From an uncultured Clostridia bacterium (GTDB lineage: Bacteria; Bacillota; Clostridia; Oscillospirales; Oscillospiraceae): a stretch of 12,790 nt of DNA. Under the pieces are notes generated by a model. It was not told where the DNA came from, did no database searches, and saw only the letters and a list, made by a program, of their open reading frames with translations. Shown here in pieces: positions 1 through 6,415 of the stretch. Position numbers and translations under genes: made by a program. Every line of letters begins with the position of its first letter. The first letter of the stretch is position 1. The stretch covers positions 1 through 12,790 of the forward strand of contig CAMVOG010000036.1 of NCBI GenBank assembly GCA_947169005.1, written 5' to 3'.

Positions 1-53
1 CTTTTCCTACTCAGTGGCCTTTTTGTGCTGTCCGCACAAATTGGGGCAGTTCA
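1..53. mobile_element. Probable terminus of an IS3-family (IS150-like) insertion sequence, body outside window
   Basis: Read on the minus strand from position 53, the sequence begins TGAACTGCCCC, then A/T-rich bases and GGACAG. This resembles the ends of IS3-family elements, which start TG-ACTG-CCCC and carry a GGACA block about 20 bases in. Read on the plus strand it ends GGGGCAGTTCA, the usual look of an IS3 right end. No transposase codons can be identified in the 53 bases available and no target duplication can be checked. Positions 54-80 show nothing recognisable. The assignment rests on the terminal motif alone. Confidence 0.4.
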
Positions 54-80
54 ATCCCGCGCCGCTGCCTTTTTCTTTTC

Positions 81-145
81 AATGCATAATGCATAATTCA
101 TAATGCATAATTACGCATTGTTCCGCCCATTATGCATTATGAATT
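81..145. repeat. AT-rich heptamer repeat (AATGCAT/AATTCAT units) with a 17-bp perfect inverted repeat; copy B of a flanking pair
   Basis: From 81 to 115 the sequence runs as five 7-base units: AATGCAT, AATGCAT, AATTCAT, AATGCAT, AATTACG. Positions 95-111 and 129-145 are exact reverse complements (17 bp), separated by a 17-base spacer, so the transcript can fold into a long AU-rich hairpin. Positions 121-145 match 503-527 in the same orientation with one mismatch in 25. This copy supplies the stop codon (137-139) and the last two codons of the four-helix-bundle gene on the minus strand. Confidence 0.85.
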
Positions 146-499
146 GTAGTTGCTGCTGCTTGTTTTCACGATGGCAGTCAAGAGCTTCAGCAGCTCCTGG
201 CAATCCTGATAGATGCTTGAAAAATGGGCCTCCTCGATATAATCGCTTTCATGAAGGAGCTCAAGCCAATACTCCGTTTCACTGGCTTCCTTTAACGCAA
301 TATTCATCTTGGCGGAGAAGTCGGCCCGGCTTTGGCCGCGAATCGCCTCTTTTATGTTTGCGCCGATGCTCGTACCACATCGCAAGACCTGCTTGGAGAG
401 AACAAACTCCTTCTTCTCAGCCTGCAAATACTTATATAGCTTAACGACTCTGAGCGCAAATGCCTTACTCTTGTCTACGATAACATTATCCAGCTTCAT
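137..499 (-). CDS. Four-helix-bundle (S23-type) protein
   Basis: This 120-residue protein has the hallmarks of the four-helix-bundle family first seen as proteins encoded in 23S rRNA intervening sequences (TIGR02436), which also includes the Avd accessory proteins of diversity-generating retroelements. Visible signatures are LSKQVLRCGTSIGANIKEA in the middle and ALKEASETEYWLELL further on. The cellular role of stand-alone members is unknown, and nucleic-acid binding is an inference from Avd. I chose the ATG at 499 because GGGTGG lies five bases upstream; an in-frame GTG at 508 would add three residues. The C-terminal residues NS and the stop come from the flanking repeat. The gene is visibly poorer in GC than prfC or feoB and sits between two direct repeats, which suggests acquisition or mobility. 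No reverse transcriptase or rRNA is present here. Confidence 0.88.
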   Translation of the reverse strand: MKLDNVIVDKSKAFALRVVKLYKYLQAEKKEFVLSKQVLRCGTSIGANIKEAIRGQSRADFSAKMNIALKEASETEYWLELLHESDYIEEAHFSSIYQDCQELLKLLTAIVKTSSSNYNS

Positions 500-502
500 G
501 TT

Positions 503-542
503 TTCCACCCATTATGCATTATGAATTATGAATTATGAATTG
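503..542. repeat. AT-rich heptamer repeat (CATTATG/AATTATG units), copy A
   Basis: From 510 onward there are four 7-base units, CATTATG, CATTATG, AATTATG, AATTATG, then a partial AATTG. Positions 503-527 repeat 121-145 directly (24 of 25 bases), so the two copies bracket the four-helix-bundle gene. On the minus strand this copy provides the stop codon of prfC (533-535) and, at its other end, the GGGTGG sequence that probably acts as ribosome binding site for the downstream gene. Confidence 0.85.
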
Positions 543-2128
543 CGATTAAACTCCCGCAGCTCCAGGCCCTCGTTCTTTTTCAGCGCCCAGTCCACGCACC
601 AGCCGGCGGTGAAGAGCAGGAGGTTATTGCCCTTGAAGTCCTGCACCCAGCGGGTGTCACTGGTGAGGTTCAGCTTCGTGGGGTCCACGTCCTCATTCAC
701 GATCCAGCGGACCTCCTGGAAGGGGAGCCCCCGGCGGCGGACCTCGGTGGAATATTCGCTTTTCAGCCGGTATTCCAGCACCTCGAACTGCAGCTCGCCC
801 ACCACGCCGACGATGACTTCCTCCATGCCGCTGTTGGGCTCGTGGAAGATCTGGATGGCGCCCTCCTGGGCGATCTGCATGATGCCCTTTTCAAACTGCT
901 TGCGCTTCATGGTGTCGACACGCTCCACGGAGGCGAAAAGCTCCGGCGCGAAGGTGGGGATGCCCTCGAACTGGATCTTCATGCTCTTGTCGCAGATGGT
1001 GTCCCCGATGGAGAAGATGCCCGGGTCGAAAACGCCGATGATGTCCCCGGCATAGGCCTCCTCGATGATCTCCCGCTCCTGGGCCATCATCTGCTGGGGC
1101 TGGGCCAGCTTGATGGGCTTGCCGCCCTGGACGTGGAAATACTCCTCGCCCCGCCGGAATTTGCCGGAGCAGATGCGCATGAAGGCCACCCGGTCCCGGT
1201 GGGCCTTGTTCATATTGGCCTGGATCTTGAAGACGAAGGCGGAAAAGCGCTCGTCAAAGGGGTCCACCAGGTCCTCAGCCGTGTTCCGGGCCAGGGGGGA
1301 GGTGGTCATCTCCAGAAAGCTGTTGAGGAACTGTTCCACGCCGAAATTCGTCAGCGCCGAGCCGAAGAACACCGGGCTCAGCCGCCCGTTGCGCACCTCC
1401 CGGAGGTCGAATTCATAGCTGGCCCCGTCCAGCAGCTCCACGTCGTCCGTCAGCGTGCTGCGCAGGCTCTCCCCAATCAGCGCGTCCACGGCCTCCGTGT
1501 CCTCGACGGGGCACTCGGTGGCGCGGATGCGGTTCTGCCCTCGGTGGAACTCCGTAAAGGCCAGGATCGCCTTCTTCTGCCGGTCATAGACGCCCTTGAA
1601 GTCCACGCCGCAGCCGATGGGCCAGTTCATGGGATAGGTGCCGATGCCGAATTCCTTTTCCAGCTCCTCGATCAGCTCAAAGGGGCTGCGGGCCTCCCGG
1701 TCCAGCTTATTGATAAAGGTGAAGATGGGGATATGCCGCATGGCGCAGATCTTGAAGAGCTTGCGGGTCTGGGGCTCGATGCCCTTGGCCGCGTCGATGA
1801 CCATAACGGCGCTGTCCGCCGCCATGAGGGTGCGGTAGGTGTCCTCGGAAAAGTCCTGGTGGCCGGGGGTGTCCAGAATGTTGATGCAGTAGCCCGCGTA
1901 CTCGAACTGCATCACCGAGGAGGTGATGGAGATACCGCGCTGCTTCTCCAGCTCCATCCAGTCGGACACCGCGTGGCGGGCCGTGGCCTTGCCCTTCACG
2001 GAGCCCGCCAGCTGGATGGCTCCTCCGTAGAGCAGCAGCTTCTCCGTCAGCGTGGTCTTGCCCGCGTCCGGGTGCGAAATGATCGCAAAGGTCCGGCGGC
2101 GGCTGATCTCCTGTCTTAAATCGCTCAC
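533..2128 (-). CDS. prfC: Peptide chain release factor 3 (RF3)
   Basis: RF3 is a cytoplasmic translational GTPase that helps recycle RF1/RF2 from the ribosome after termination. The 531-residue length is normal for the family. The GTPase domain is intact: P-loop SHPDAGKTT at about 18-26, DTPGHQDFSEDT at about 86-97, and NKLD at 140-143. Domain II and the RF3 C-terminal domain (GVVGELQFEVLEYRL region) follow. The start is a GTG (2126-2128), since no ATG precedes the P-loop; an AAAGGG stretch about 12 bases upstream is a modest ribosome binding site. The last residues (NS) and stop lie in the AT-rich heptamer repeat. It has its own predicted promoter and appears monocistronic, or co-transcribed with the small downstream gene at most. 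Confidence 0.97.
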   Translation of the reverse strand: MSDLRQEISRRRTFAIISHPDAGKTTLTEKLLLYGGAIQLAGSVKGKATARHAVSDWMELEKQRGISITSSVMQFEYAGYCINILDTPGHQDFSEDTYRTLMAADSAVMVIDAAKGIEPQTRKLFKICAMRHIPIFTFINKLDREARSPFELIEELEKEFGIGTYPMNWPIGCGVDFKGVYDRQKKAILAFTEFHRGQNRIRATECPVEDTEAVDALIGESLRSTLTDDVELLDGASYEFDLREVRNGRLSPVFFGSALTNFGVEQFLNSFLEMTTSPLARNTAEDLVDPFDERFSAFVFKIQANMNKAHRDRVAFMRICSGKFRRGEEYFHVQGGKPIKLAQPQQMMAQEREIIEEAYAGDIIGVFDPGIFSIGDTICDKSMKIQFEGIPTFAPELFASVERVDTMKRKQFEKGIMQIAQEGAIQIFHEPNSGMEEVIVGVVGELQFEVLEYRLKSEYSTEVRRRGLPFQEVRWIVNEDVDPTKLNLTSDTRWVQDFKGNNLLLFTAGWCVDWALKKNEGLELREFNRNS

Positions 2129-2166
2129 TGTGCGTTCTACCCTTTCGTGCTGGTTTACAAAATCCT

Positions 2167-2195
2167 ATATTAGCATAGATTTAGGCATTAGGCAA
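2167..2195 (-). promoter_or_regulatory. Predicted sigma-A promoter for prfC
   Basis: On the minus strand TTGCCT (2190-2195) is followed after 17 bases by TAATAT (2167-2172), each matching four of six consensus bases. It lies about 40 bases upstream of the prfC start. The -35 hexamer falls within the TTAGGCA heptamer units. It is a prediction from spacing and hexamers only. Confidence 0.4.
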
Positions 2196-2208
2196 TAGGG
2201 AACAGGGG
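2181..2208. repeat. Short heptamer repeat, TTAGGCA-type units
   Basis: Two perfect TTAGGCA units (2181-2194) are followed by ATAGGGA and ACAGGGG, keeping the 7-base step. The sequence changes from one family to another within the same register. It abuts the putative prfC promoter and begins the compound repeat tract between prfC and feoB. Confidence 0.6.
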
Positions 2209-2220
2209 CCCAGTAGTGAG

Positions 2221-2248
2221 TACTCAGTACTCAGTACTTAGTACTCAG
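2221..2248. repeat. Heptamer tandem repeat, TACTCAG x4
   Basis: Four contiguous units TACTCAG, TACTCAG, TACTTAG, TACTCAG. The AGTACT core is self-complementary, so small hairpins are possible. The same family recurs at 9906-9940, some 7.7 kb away. Confidence 0.9.
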
Positions 2249-2265
2249 CATTCAAGGTGCGTGCC

Positions 2266-2426
2266 CTGTTGCCTGTTCTCTGTTCCCTGCTCCCTGTTAC
2301 CTGTTCCCTGTTACCTGCTCCATGTTAACTGTTACCTGCTCCCTGTTCCCTGTTAACTGTTACCTGTCCCCTGTCCCCTGTTCCCTGTTCCCTGTTGCCT
2401 GCTCCCTGTTATCTGTTGCCTGTAAC
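2266..2426. repeat. Heptamer tandem array, CTGTTNC x23
   Basis: The tract divides without a gap into 23 units of seven bases, almost all CTGTTNC or CTGCTCC variants (CTGTTCC, CTGTTAC, CTGTTGC, CTGCTCC, CTGTCCC). Units differ by one or two bases from each other, mostly in the last three positions. On the minus strand the unit reads GGNAACA. The array occupies most of the gap between prfC and feoB and runs into the last codons of feoB, providing its TAA stop at 2409-2411. There are no unique spacers, so it is not a CRISPR. Confidence 0.93.
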
Positions 2427-4511
2427 AACCGTCAGCAGGGCGCAGAGGGCGAAGCCCACGGCGGTGGGGAGGAGGGCGGCGAGGGCGGTGCTGCGCCAGC
2501 TCCCCGTCTCCCGGCGGATGGTCAGCAGCGTGGTGGAGCAGGGCCAGTGAAAGAGGGTGAGCAGCAGGGCGGAGGCCGCCGTATGCCAGGTCCAGCCGTT
2601 GGCAAGCAGCAGGCTCCGCAGGCTGTCGAGCCCCGCCAGCTCCGTGAGGCTCCCTTGGGCCGTGTAGCCCATGAGCAGGATGGGCAGCACGATCTCGTTG
2701 GCGGGAAAGCCCAGCAGAAAGGCCAGCAGGATCATGCCGTCCAGCCCCAGGAGCCGGGCAAAGGGGTCCAGGAAGCCCGCGCAGAGGGCGAGAAGGCTCG
2801 CCTCCCCCAGGCGCAGATTCGCCAGCAGCCAGATGACGAGCCCCGCCGGGGCCGCCACGGCGGCGGCCCGGCCCAGGACGAAGAGGGTCCGGTCCAGCAG
2901 GGAGCGCAGCAGCACCTTGCCCCACTGGGGCGCCCGGTAAGGGGGCAGCTCCAGCACGAAGGCGGAGGGCAGCCCCTTCAGGACCGTAGCGGAAAGCAGG
3001 CGGGTGACGCCGAAGCTCACGGCCACCGCCAGCAGGATCAGCCCCGTCAGCAGCAGGGCGGAGAGGGCCGAGGCCCCCAGGGAACCGGCCGAGACGGCGA
3101 AGAAGCCGCCCAGCAGGGCGATAAGGGTGGGGAAGCGCCCGTTGCAGGGCACGAAGCTGTTGGTCAGTACCGCCAGCAGCCGCTCCCGGGGGGAGCTGAT
3201 GATGCGGCAGCCCACCACCCCCGCCGCGTTGCAGCCGAAGCCCATGGCCATGCAGAGGGCTTGCTTGCCGCAGGCTCCGCAGCGCTGGAAGGGCTTATCC
3301 AGGTTGTAGGCCACCCGGGGCAGATAGCCCGCGTCCTCCAGGAGCGTGAAGAGAGGGAAGAAGATAGCCATGGGCGGCAGCATCACGGCCACCACCCAGC
3401 TCAGGGTGCGGAAGACCCCCAGCACCAGGGCCCCGTGCAGCCAGTCCGGGGCCCCCAAGCGCAGAAACAGCGCCGTCAGCAGCCCCTCCAGCCGGCCGAA
3501 GAGGGAGGAAAGGAGCTGCGAGGGGGCATTGGCCCCGGAGATGGTCAGCCAGAAGATCAGCGCCAGCAGCAGAAGCATGAGGGGATAGCCCAGGGCCCGC
3601 CCCGTCAGCAGCCGATCCAGGCGGCGGTCCAGCCGGTCCCGCCCGGGGGCCTGCGTCACCGCCTCCCGGCAAAGGGCGGCGGCCCGGTCCAGCAGGGCGG
3701 CGGCGTGGAGGTCCCCCAGCTCCTCCCGCCGGATGCCCCCCGCCTCCAGCCGGGCCAGGGCCTCCGCCATGGCCGGGGCCAGCGCCTCCTCCGAGGGCAG
3801 CAGCCCCGCCGCCTCCAGCTCCTTTAAGAGCCGAGGCTCCCCCTCCAGGAGCTTCAGGGCCAGCCAGCGGGCGCTTTCCCCCTCCCCCAGGGCAGGCAGC
3901 AGGGCCTCCGCCGCCGCCTCGACAGCCTCCGGCAGGGCCGGGAGCTTTGGGCGGGGCGTTGCCAGCGTCGCCAGCCGATGGGGCAGGGCGGCGAGGGTGG
4001 CCTTCTTCCGGGCCGTGACCCCCAGGACCGGGAGCCCCAGGCCGTCGGAGAGCCGGTCCAGGTCGATGGAGACGCCCTTGCGCCTTGCCTCGTCCATCAG
4101 ATTCACACAGACCAGCACCCGGGGCGTCAGCTCCGCCAACTGGAACACAAGGTTTAAGTTCCGTTCCAGGCAGGTGGCGTCGCAGACCACCAGCACCGCG
4201 TCGGGCCGCCCCCGCAGCAGAAAGTCCCGGGCCGCCTCCTCCTCAGCGGAGTCCGCCAGCAGGGAGGAGGCCCCCGGCAGGTCCACCAGGCGGATGGGCC
4301 GCTCCGCACCCCGGCAAAGGCCCTCCGCGCAGCTCACGGTCTTGCCGGGCCAGTTCCCCGTGTGCTGCTCCAGCCCCGTAAGGGCGTTGAAGAGGGTGCT
4401 TTTTCCCACGTTGGGGTTCCCGGCCAGGGCCACCAGCAGCTCCCCCGGCCCCCGCCGGGGCAGGCCCCGGTCCAGGGCCCCGACTCCCGTGGAGCTCTTA
4501 CTCAGTCCCAT
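2409..4511 (-). CDS. feoB: Ferrous iron transport protein B
   Basis: FeoB is the inner-membrane Fe(II) permease with an N-terminal G-protein domain. The 700 residues show G1 GNPNVGKST (31-39), a G2 region TGNWPGKTV (51-59), G3 DLPG (77-80), G4 NLMD (137-140) and a weak G5 TAR (166-168). Hydrophobic segments begin near residue 310, and the GFGCNAAGVVGCR core and two CG pairs (RCGACGKQ) lie in the membrane half. The start ATG overlaps the feoA stop by ten bases, with a GGGAGGGG ribosome binding site; the next Met lies past the G domain. The C-terminus VTGNR and stop are encoded by the heptamer array, so the tail may have been trimmed or extended by repeat growth. Expression is probably coupled to feoA. 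No Fur or DtxR box was identified. Confidence 0.97.
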   Translation of the reverse strand: MGLSKSSTGVGALDRGLPRRGPGELLVALAGNPNVGKSTLFNALTGLEQHTGNWPGKTVSCAEGLCRGAERPIRLVDLPGASSLLADSAEEEAARDFLLRGRPDAVLVVCDATCLERNLNLVFQLAELTPRVLVCVNLMDEARRKGVSIDLDRLSDGLGLPVLGVTARKKATLAALPHRLATLATPRPKLPALPEAVEAAAEALLPALGEGESARWLALKLLEGEPRLLKELEAAGLLPSEEALAPAMAEALARLEAGGIRREELGDLHAAALLDRAAALCREAVTQAPGRDRLDRRLDRLLTGRALGYPLMLLLLALIFWLTISGANAPSQLLSSLFGRLEGLLTALFLRLGAPDWLHGALVLGVFRTLSWVVAVMLPPMAIFFPLFTLLEDAGYLPRVAYNLDKPFQRCGACGKQALCMAMGFGCNAAGVVGCRIISSPRERLLAVLTNSFVPCNGRFPTLIALLGGFFAVSAGSLGASALSALLLTGLILLAVAVSFGVTRLLSATVLKGLPSAFVLELPPYRAPQWGKVLLRSLLDRTLFVLGRAAAVAAPAGLVIWLLANLRLGEASLLALCAGFLDPFARLLGLDGMILLAFLLGFPANEIVLPILLMGYTAQGSLTELAGLDSLRSLLLANGWTWHTAASALLLTLFHWPCSTTLLTIRRETGSWRSTALAALLPTAVGFALCALLTVVTGNR

Positions 4512-4747
4512 GCCGCGCCCCTCCCCTCCCGGGCGACCAGGATGCCCCCGCAGTCACAGCGCCGCAGGGCGATCACCGCCCCCCGCACCCGGTAGGCGGA
4601 GGGGTCCCCGCCGGGGCTGCGGCCCAGGCAGTCCACCGCCGTTCCCGGGGCGAGGCCCAGGTCCTGCAGGCGGCGGCGCAGGGGCCCCTCCGTGGTCAAG
4701 GCGCGCACCACGGCGCTTTCGCCGGGCTTCAATTCATTCAGACACAT
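4502..4747 (-). CDS. feoA: Ferrous iron transport protein A (FeoA, SH3-like domain)
   Basis: This 81-residue protein matches the small FeoA family: it opens MCLNELKPGESAVV, then has RRRLQDLGLAPGTAV, the typical FeoA turn, and RGAVIALRRCDCGGILV, the position where FeoA usually has 'I/L-A-L-R-x-x-x-A-x-x-I-x-V'. FeoA is a cytosolic partner that supports FeoB-dependent Fe(II) uptake. I place the start at 4747 because GGAGGAGAG lies just upstream and the family begins here; the open frame extends much further upstream but with no family similarity. It overlaps feoB by ten bases and forms a two-gene operon with it. Two extra cysteines (CDC, residues 64-66) are visible near the C-terminus. Confidence 0.93.
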   Translation of the reverse strand: MCLNELKPGESAVVRALTTEGPLRRRLQDLGLAPGTAVDCLGRSPGGDPSAYRVRGAVIALRRCDCGGILVAREGRGAAWD

Positions 4748-4762
4748 GCCGATCTCTCCTCC

Positions 4763-4787
4763 GCCGCCGGGACCCGGCGGCCTTTTT
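4763..4787 (+). terminator. GC-rich hairpin followed by a T-run, between feoA and dpaA
   Basis: GCCGCCGGG (4763-4771) and CCCGGCGGC (4773-4781) are perfect complements, followed by CTTTTTC, the layout of an intrinsic terminator reading rightward. On the minus strand the same hairpin sits immediately before the feoA ribosome binding site. A second hairpin (4804-4822) with interchangeable arms follows. As a plus-strand terminator it could only stop transcription running antisense through feo, so its role is unclear. Confidence 0.45.
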
Positions 4788-4865
4788 CTGCCCCATGCTA
4801 TGCGCCGCCGCCCTCCGGCGGCACCGGAGAGGCGGGGAGGGCATAGGATGGCGGGAGGTGAGGAG

Positions 4866-5744
4866 ATGTCTGCGAAAAAACTTTGCTTTGCCCTGGCCGG
4901 GGGCGACCGGCGGCAGCTTGCCGCGGCGGAAGCCCTGCGGCGGGAGGGGCATACGGTCCTGCTCTGCTGCCTGGAGCGGGCGGGGGAGCTGCCCGGCCTC
5001 CCCCATCTGGATTTACGGGAGGCCCTGGGCCGGGCGGACTGTGCCCTGCTGCCCCTGCCCGCCCTGGACGGAAACGGGGCCCTGAACGCGCCCCTGTCCG
5101 AGGCGGCCCCCTCCGCCGGGGAGCTGCTGGACGCCCTGCGGCCCGGCTCGCTGCTGCTGGGCGGGCGGCTGCCGCCCAGCTTCCTGGCCATGGCCGCCGC
5201 CCGGGAGCGGAAGGCGCTGGACTATTTCGCGCGGGAGGAATTGAAGATCGCCAACGCCGCGCTGACGGCGGAGGGGGCCCTGCACCTGGCCCTGGAAGAA
5301 ACGGAAGGGGCCCTGCTGGGAGCCCGCTGCCTGGTGGTGGGCTATGGGCGCATCGGGCGGCTGCTGGCGGGGCGGCTCCGGGCCCTGGGCGCGGAGGTGA
5401 CGGCCTCGGCCCGCTCCCCGGCGGACCTGGCCTGGGTGCGGGCGGAGGGTCTGCGCCCCGTCCATACGGAGCGGCTGGAGGAGGCGCTGCCGGAGCAGGG
5501 GCTGGTGTTCAATACGGTCCCGGCCCCGGTGCTGGGGGAGGAGCGGCTGCGGCTGCTGCCCCCCGGCTGCCTGGTCGTCGACCTGGCCTCCCGCCCCGGC
5601 GGGGTGGACCGGGAGGCCGCCCGGCGGCTGGGCCTGCGCTTCCTCTGGGCGCTGAGCCTGCCGGGGGAGATCGCCCCCCGCAGCGCGGGTCTCGCCATCA
5701 AGGAAACGGTCTGCGCCCTGCTTGCGGAGCGGGGCATGCTGTAA
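4866..5744 (+). CDS. dpaA: Dipicolinate synthase subunit A
   Basis: DpaA (SpoVFA) with DpaB converts the 4-hydroxy-tetrahydrodipicolinate intermediate of the lysine pathway to dipicolinic acid in the mother cell during sporulation; the product is loaded into the spore core. The 292-residue length fits the family (about 295). Visible features are the N-terminal FALAGGDRRQ, a Rossmann loop VVGYGRIGR (157-165), NTVPAPVL, VVDLASRPGGVD and the family signature SLPGEIAPRSAG near the C-terminus. I chose the ATG at 4866, with GGAGGTGA six bases upstream; an in-frame ATG at 4848 with its own purine-rich leader would add six residues. dpaB follows 48 bases later. A sigma-K promoter was sought but not convincingly found. 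Confidence 0.96.
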   Translation: MSAKKLCFALAGGDRRQLAAAEALRREGHTVLLCCLERAGELPGLPHLDLREALGRADCALLPLPALDGNGALNAPLSEAAPSAGELLDALRPGSLLLGGRLPPSFLAMAAARERKALDYFAREELKIANAALTAEGALHLALEETEGALLGARCLVVGYGRIGRLLAGRLRALGAEVTASARSPADLAWVRAEGLRPVHTERLEEALPEQGLVFNTVPAPVLGEERLRLLPPGCLVVDLASRPGGVDREAARRLGLRFLWALSLPGEIAPRSAGLAIKETVCALLAERGML

Positions 5745-5792
5745 GCTCGGCTTTTTATGCCTTTGAGCTTTTGCGAAAGGAATGGTCATAAA

Positions 5793-6362
5793 ATGGAAAA
5801 ACTCAGACTGGGCTTTGCGCTGACAGGGTCCTTCTGTACCTATGATAAGGTGCTGCCGCTGCTGGGGGAGCTGGCGGCGGAATACGAGGTGACGCCCATC
5901 TTTTCCACCGCCGCGGCCACAACGGACAGCCGCTTCGGCCGGGCGGAGGATTTTCTGGAGGAGGCAGAGCGTCTCTGCGGACGCCCGGCGCTGACGGAGC
6001 TGCGGGAGGTGGAGCCCATCGGCCCGAAGAAGCTGCTGGACCTGCTGCTGGTGGCCCCCTGCACGGGGAACACCCTGGCGAAGCTGGCGGCGGGCGTCGC
6101 GGACGGCCCCGTCACCATGGCCTGCAAGTCCCATCTGCGGAACGGGCGGCCCCTGGTGCTGGCCGTGTCCACCAACGACGGGCTGGGGGCAGCCGCCATG
6201 AACATCGGGCGGCTCCTGGACCGGAAGCACGTTTTTTTCGTGCCCTTCGGCCAGGACAATCCCGCGGAAAAGCCCAATTCCCTGGTGGCGGATTTCTCCC
6301 TGGCCCCGCCCGCCCTCGCCGCCGCCCTCCAAGAAAAACAGCTCCAGCCGCTGCTGGTATAG
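5793..6362 (+). CDS. dpaB: Dipicolinate synthase subunit B
   Basis: DpaB (SpoVFB) is the flavoprotein-fold subunit of dipicolinate synthase. The 189-residue protein opens with GFALTGSFCTYDKVLP, then has PIFSTAAATTDSRFG, VVAPCTGNT-type LLVAPCTGNTLAKLA, and PLVLAVSTNDGLG, all family landmarks. I selected the ATG at 5793, which begins MEKLRLGFALTGS; AAAGGA lies about 12 bases upstream. An in-frame ATG at 5757 would add 12 residues unlike the family. The gene lies directly downstream of dpaA and the pair ends in a strong hairpin, so dpaAB is likely a bicistronic unit expressed late in sporulation. It is evidence that the host forms endospores. Confidence 0.95.
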   Translation: MEKLRLGFALTGSFCTYDKVLPLLGELAAEYEVTPIFSTAAATTDSRFGRAEDFLEEAERLCGRPALTELREVEPIGPKKLLDLLLVAPCTGNTLAKLAAGVADGPVTMACKSHLRNGRPLVLAVSTNDGLGAAAMNIGRLLDRKHVFFVPFGQDNPAEKPNSLVADFSLAPPALAAALQEKQLQPLLV

Positions 6363-6369
6363 GAAAGAA

Positions 6370-6405
6370 CAGGGGCCGGGGAGCAAAAACGCTCCCCGGC
6401 CCCTG
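6370..6405. terminator. Bidirectional terminator hairpin between dpaB and the HEPN gene
   Basis: A perfect 15-bp stem (6370-6384 with 6391-6405, CAGGGGCCGGGGAGC and its complement) has a six-base AAAAAC loop. It lies between two convergent genes, seven bases after the dpaB stop and ten before the HEPN stop. The minus-strand side is followed by TTCTTTCC, a fair U-tract; the plus-strand side lacks one. Confidence 0.8.
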
Positions 6406-6415
6406 GTGGTGTTGA

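Noticed and set aside
103..444. Plus-strand open frame opposite the four-helix-bundle gene
   Set aside because: No family resemblance; the opposite strand encodes a clear S23-type protein.
842..2119. Long plus-strand open frame opposite prfC
   Set aside because: It is a GC-driven shadow in antisense to a gene with full RF3 motifs; its composition (Gly, Leu, His, Val, Asp) is typical of antisense reading and it has no domain I recognise.
2266..2426. CRISPR-like array
   Set aside because: Units are seven bases in direct contact, with no unique spacers and no cas genes nearby.
2322..3827. Long plus-strand open frame opposite feoB, 501 residues
   Set aside because: Low-complexity Gln/Gly/Pro/Arg composition, starts within the heptamer array, and is antisense to a clear feoB.
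4783..4865. Sigma-K promoter for dpaA
   Set aside because: No CATA-type -10 with a correctly spaced AC-type -35 could be defended in the GC-rich leader.
4502..5191. FeoA with a long N-terminal extension (229 residues)
   Set aside because: The extension is Arg/Ser/Pro rich, antisense to dpaA, and a strong RBS lies just before the ATG at 4747.
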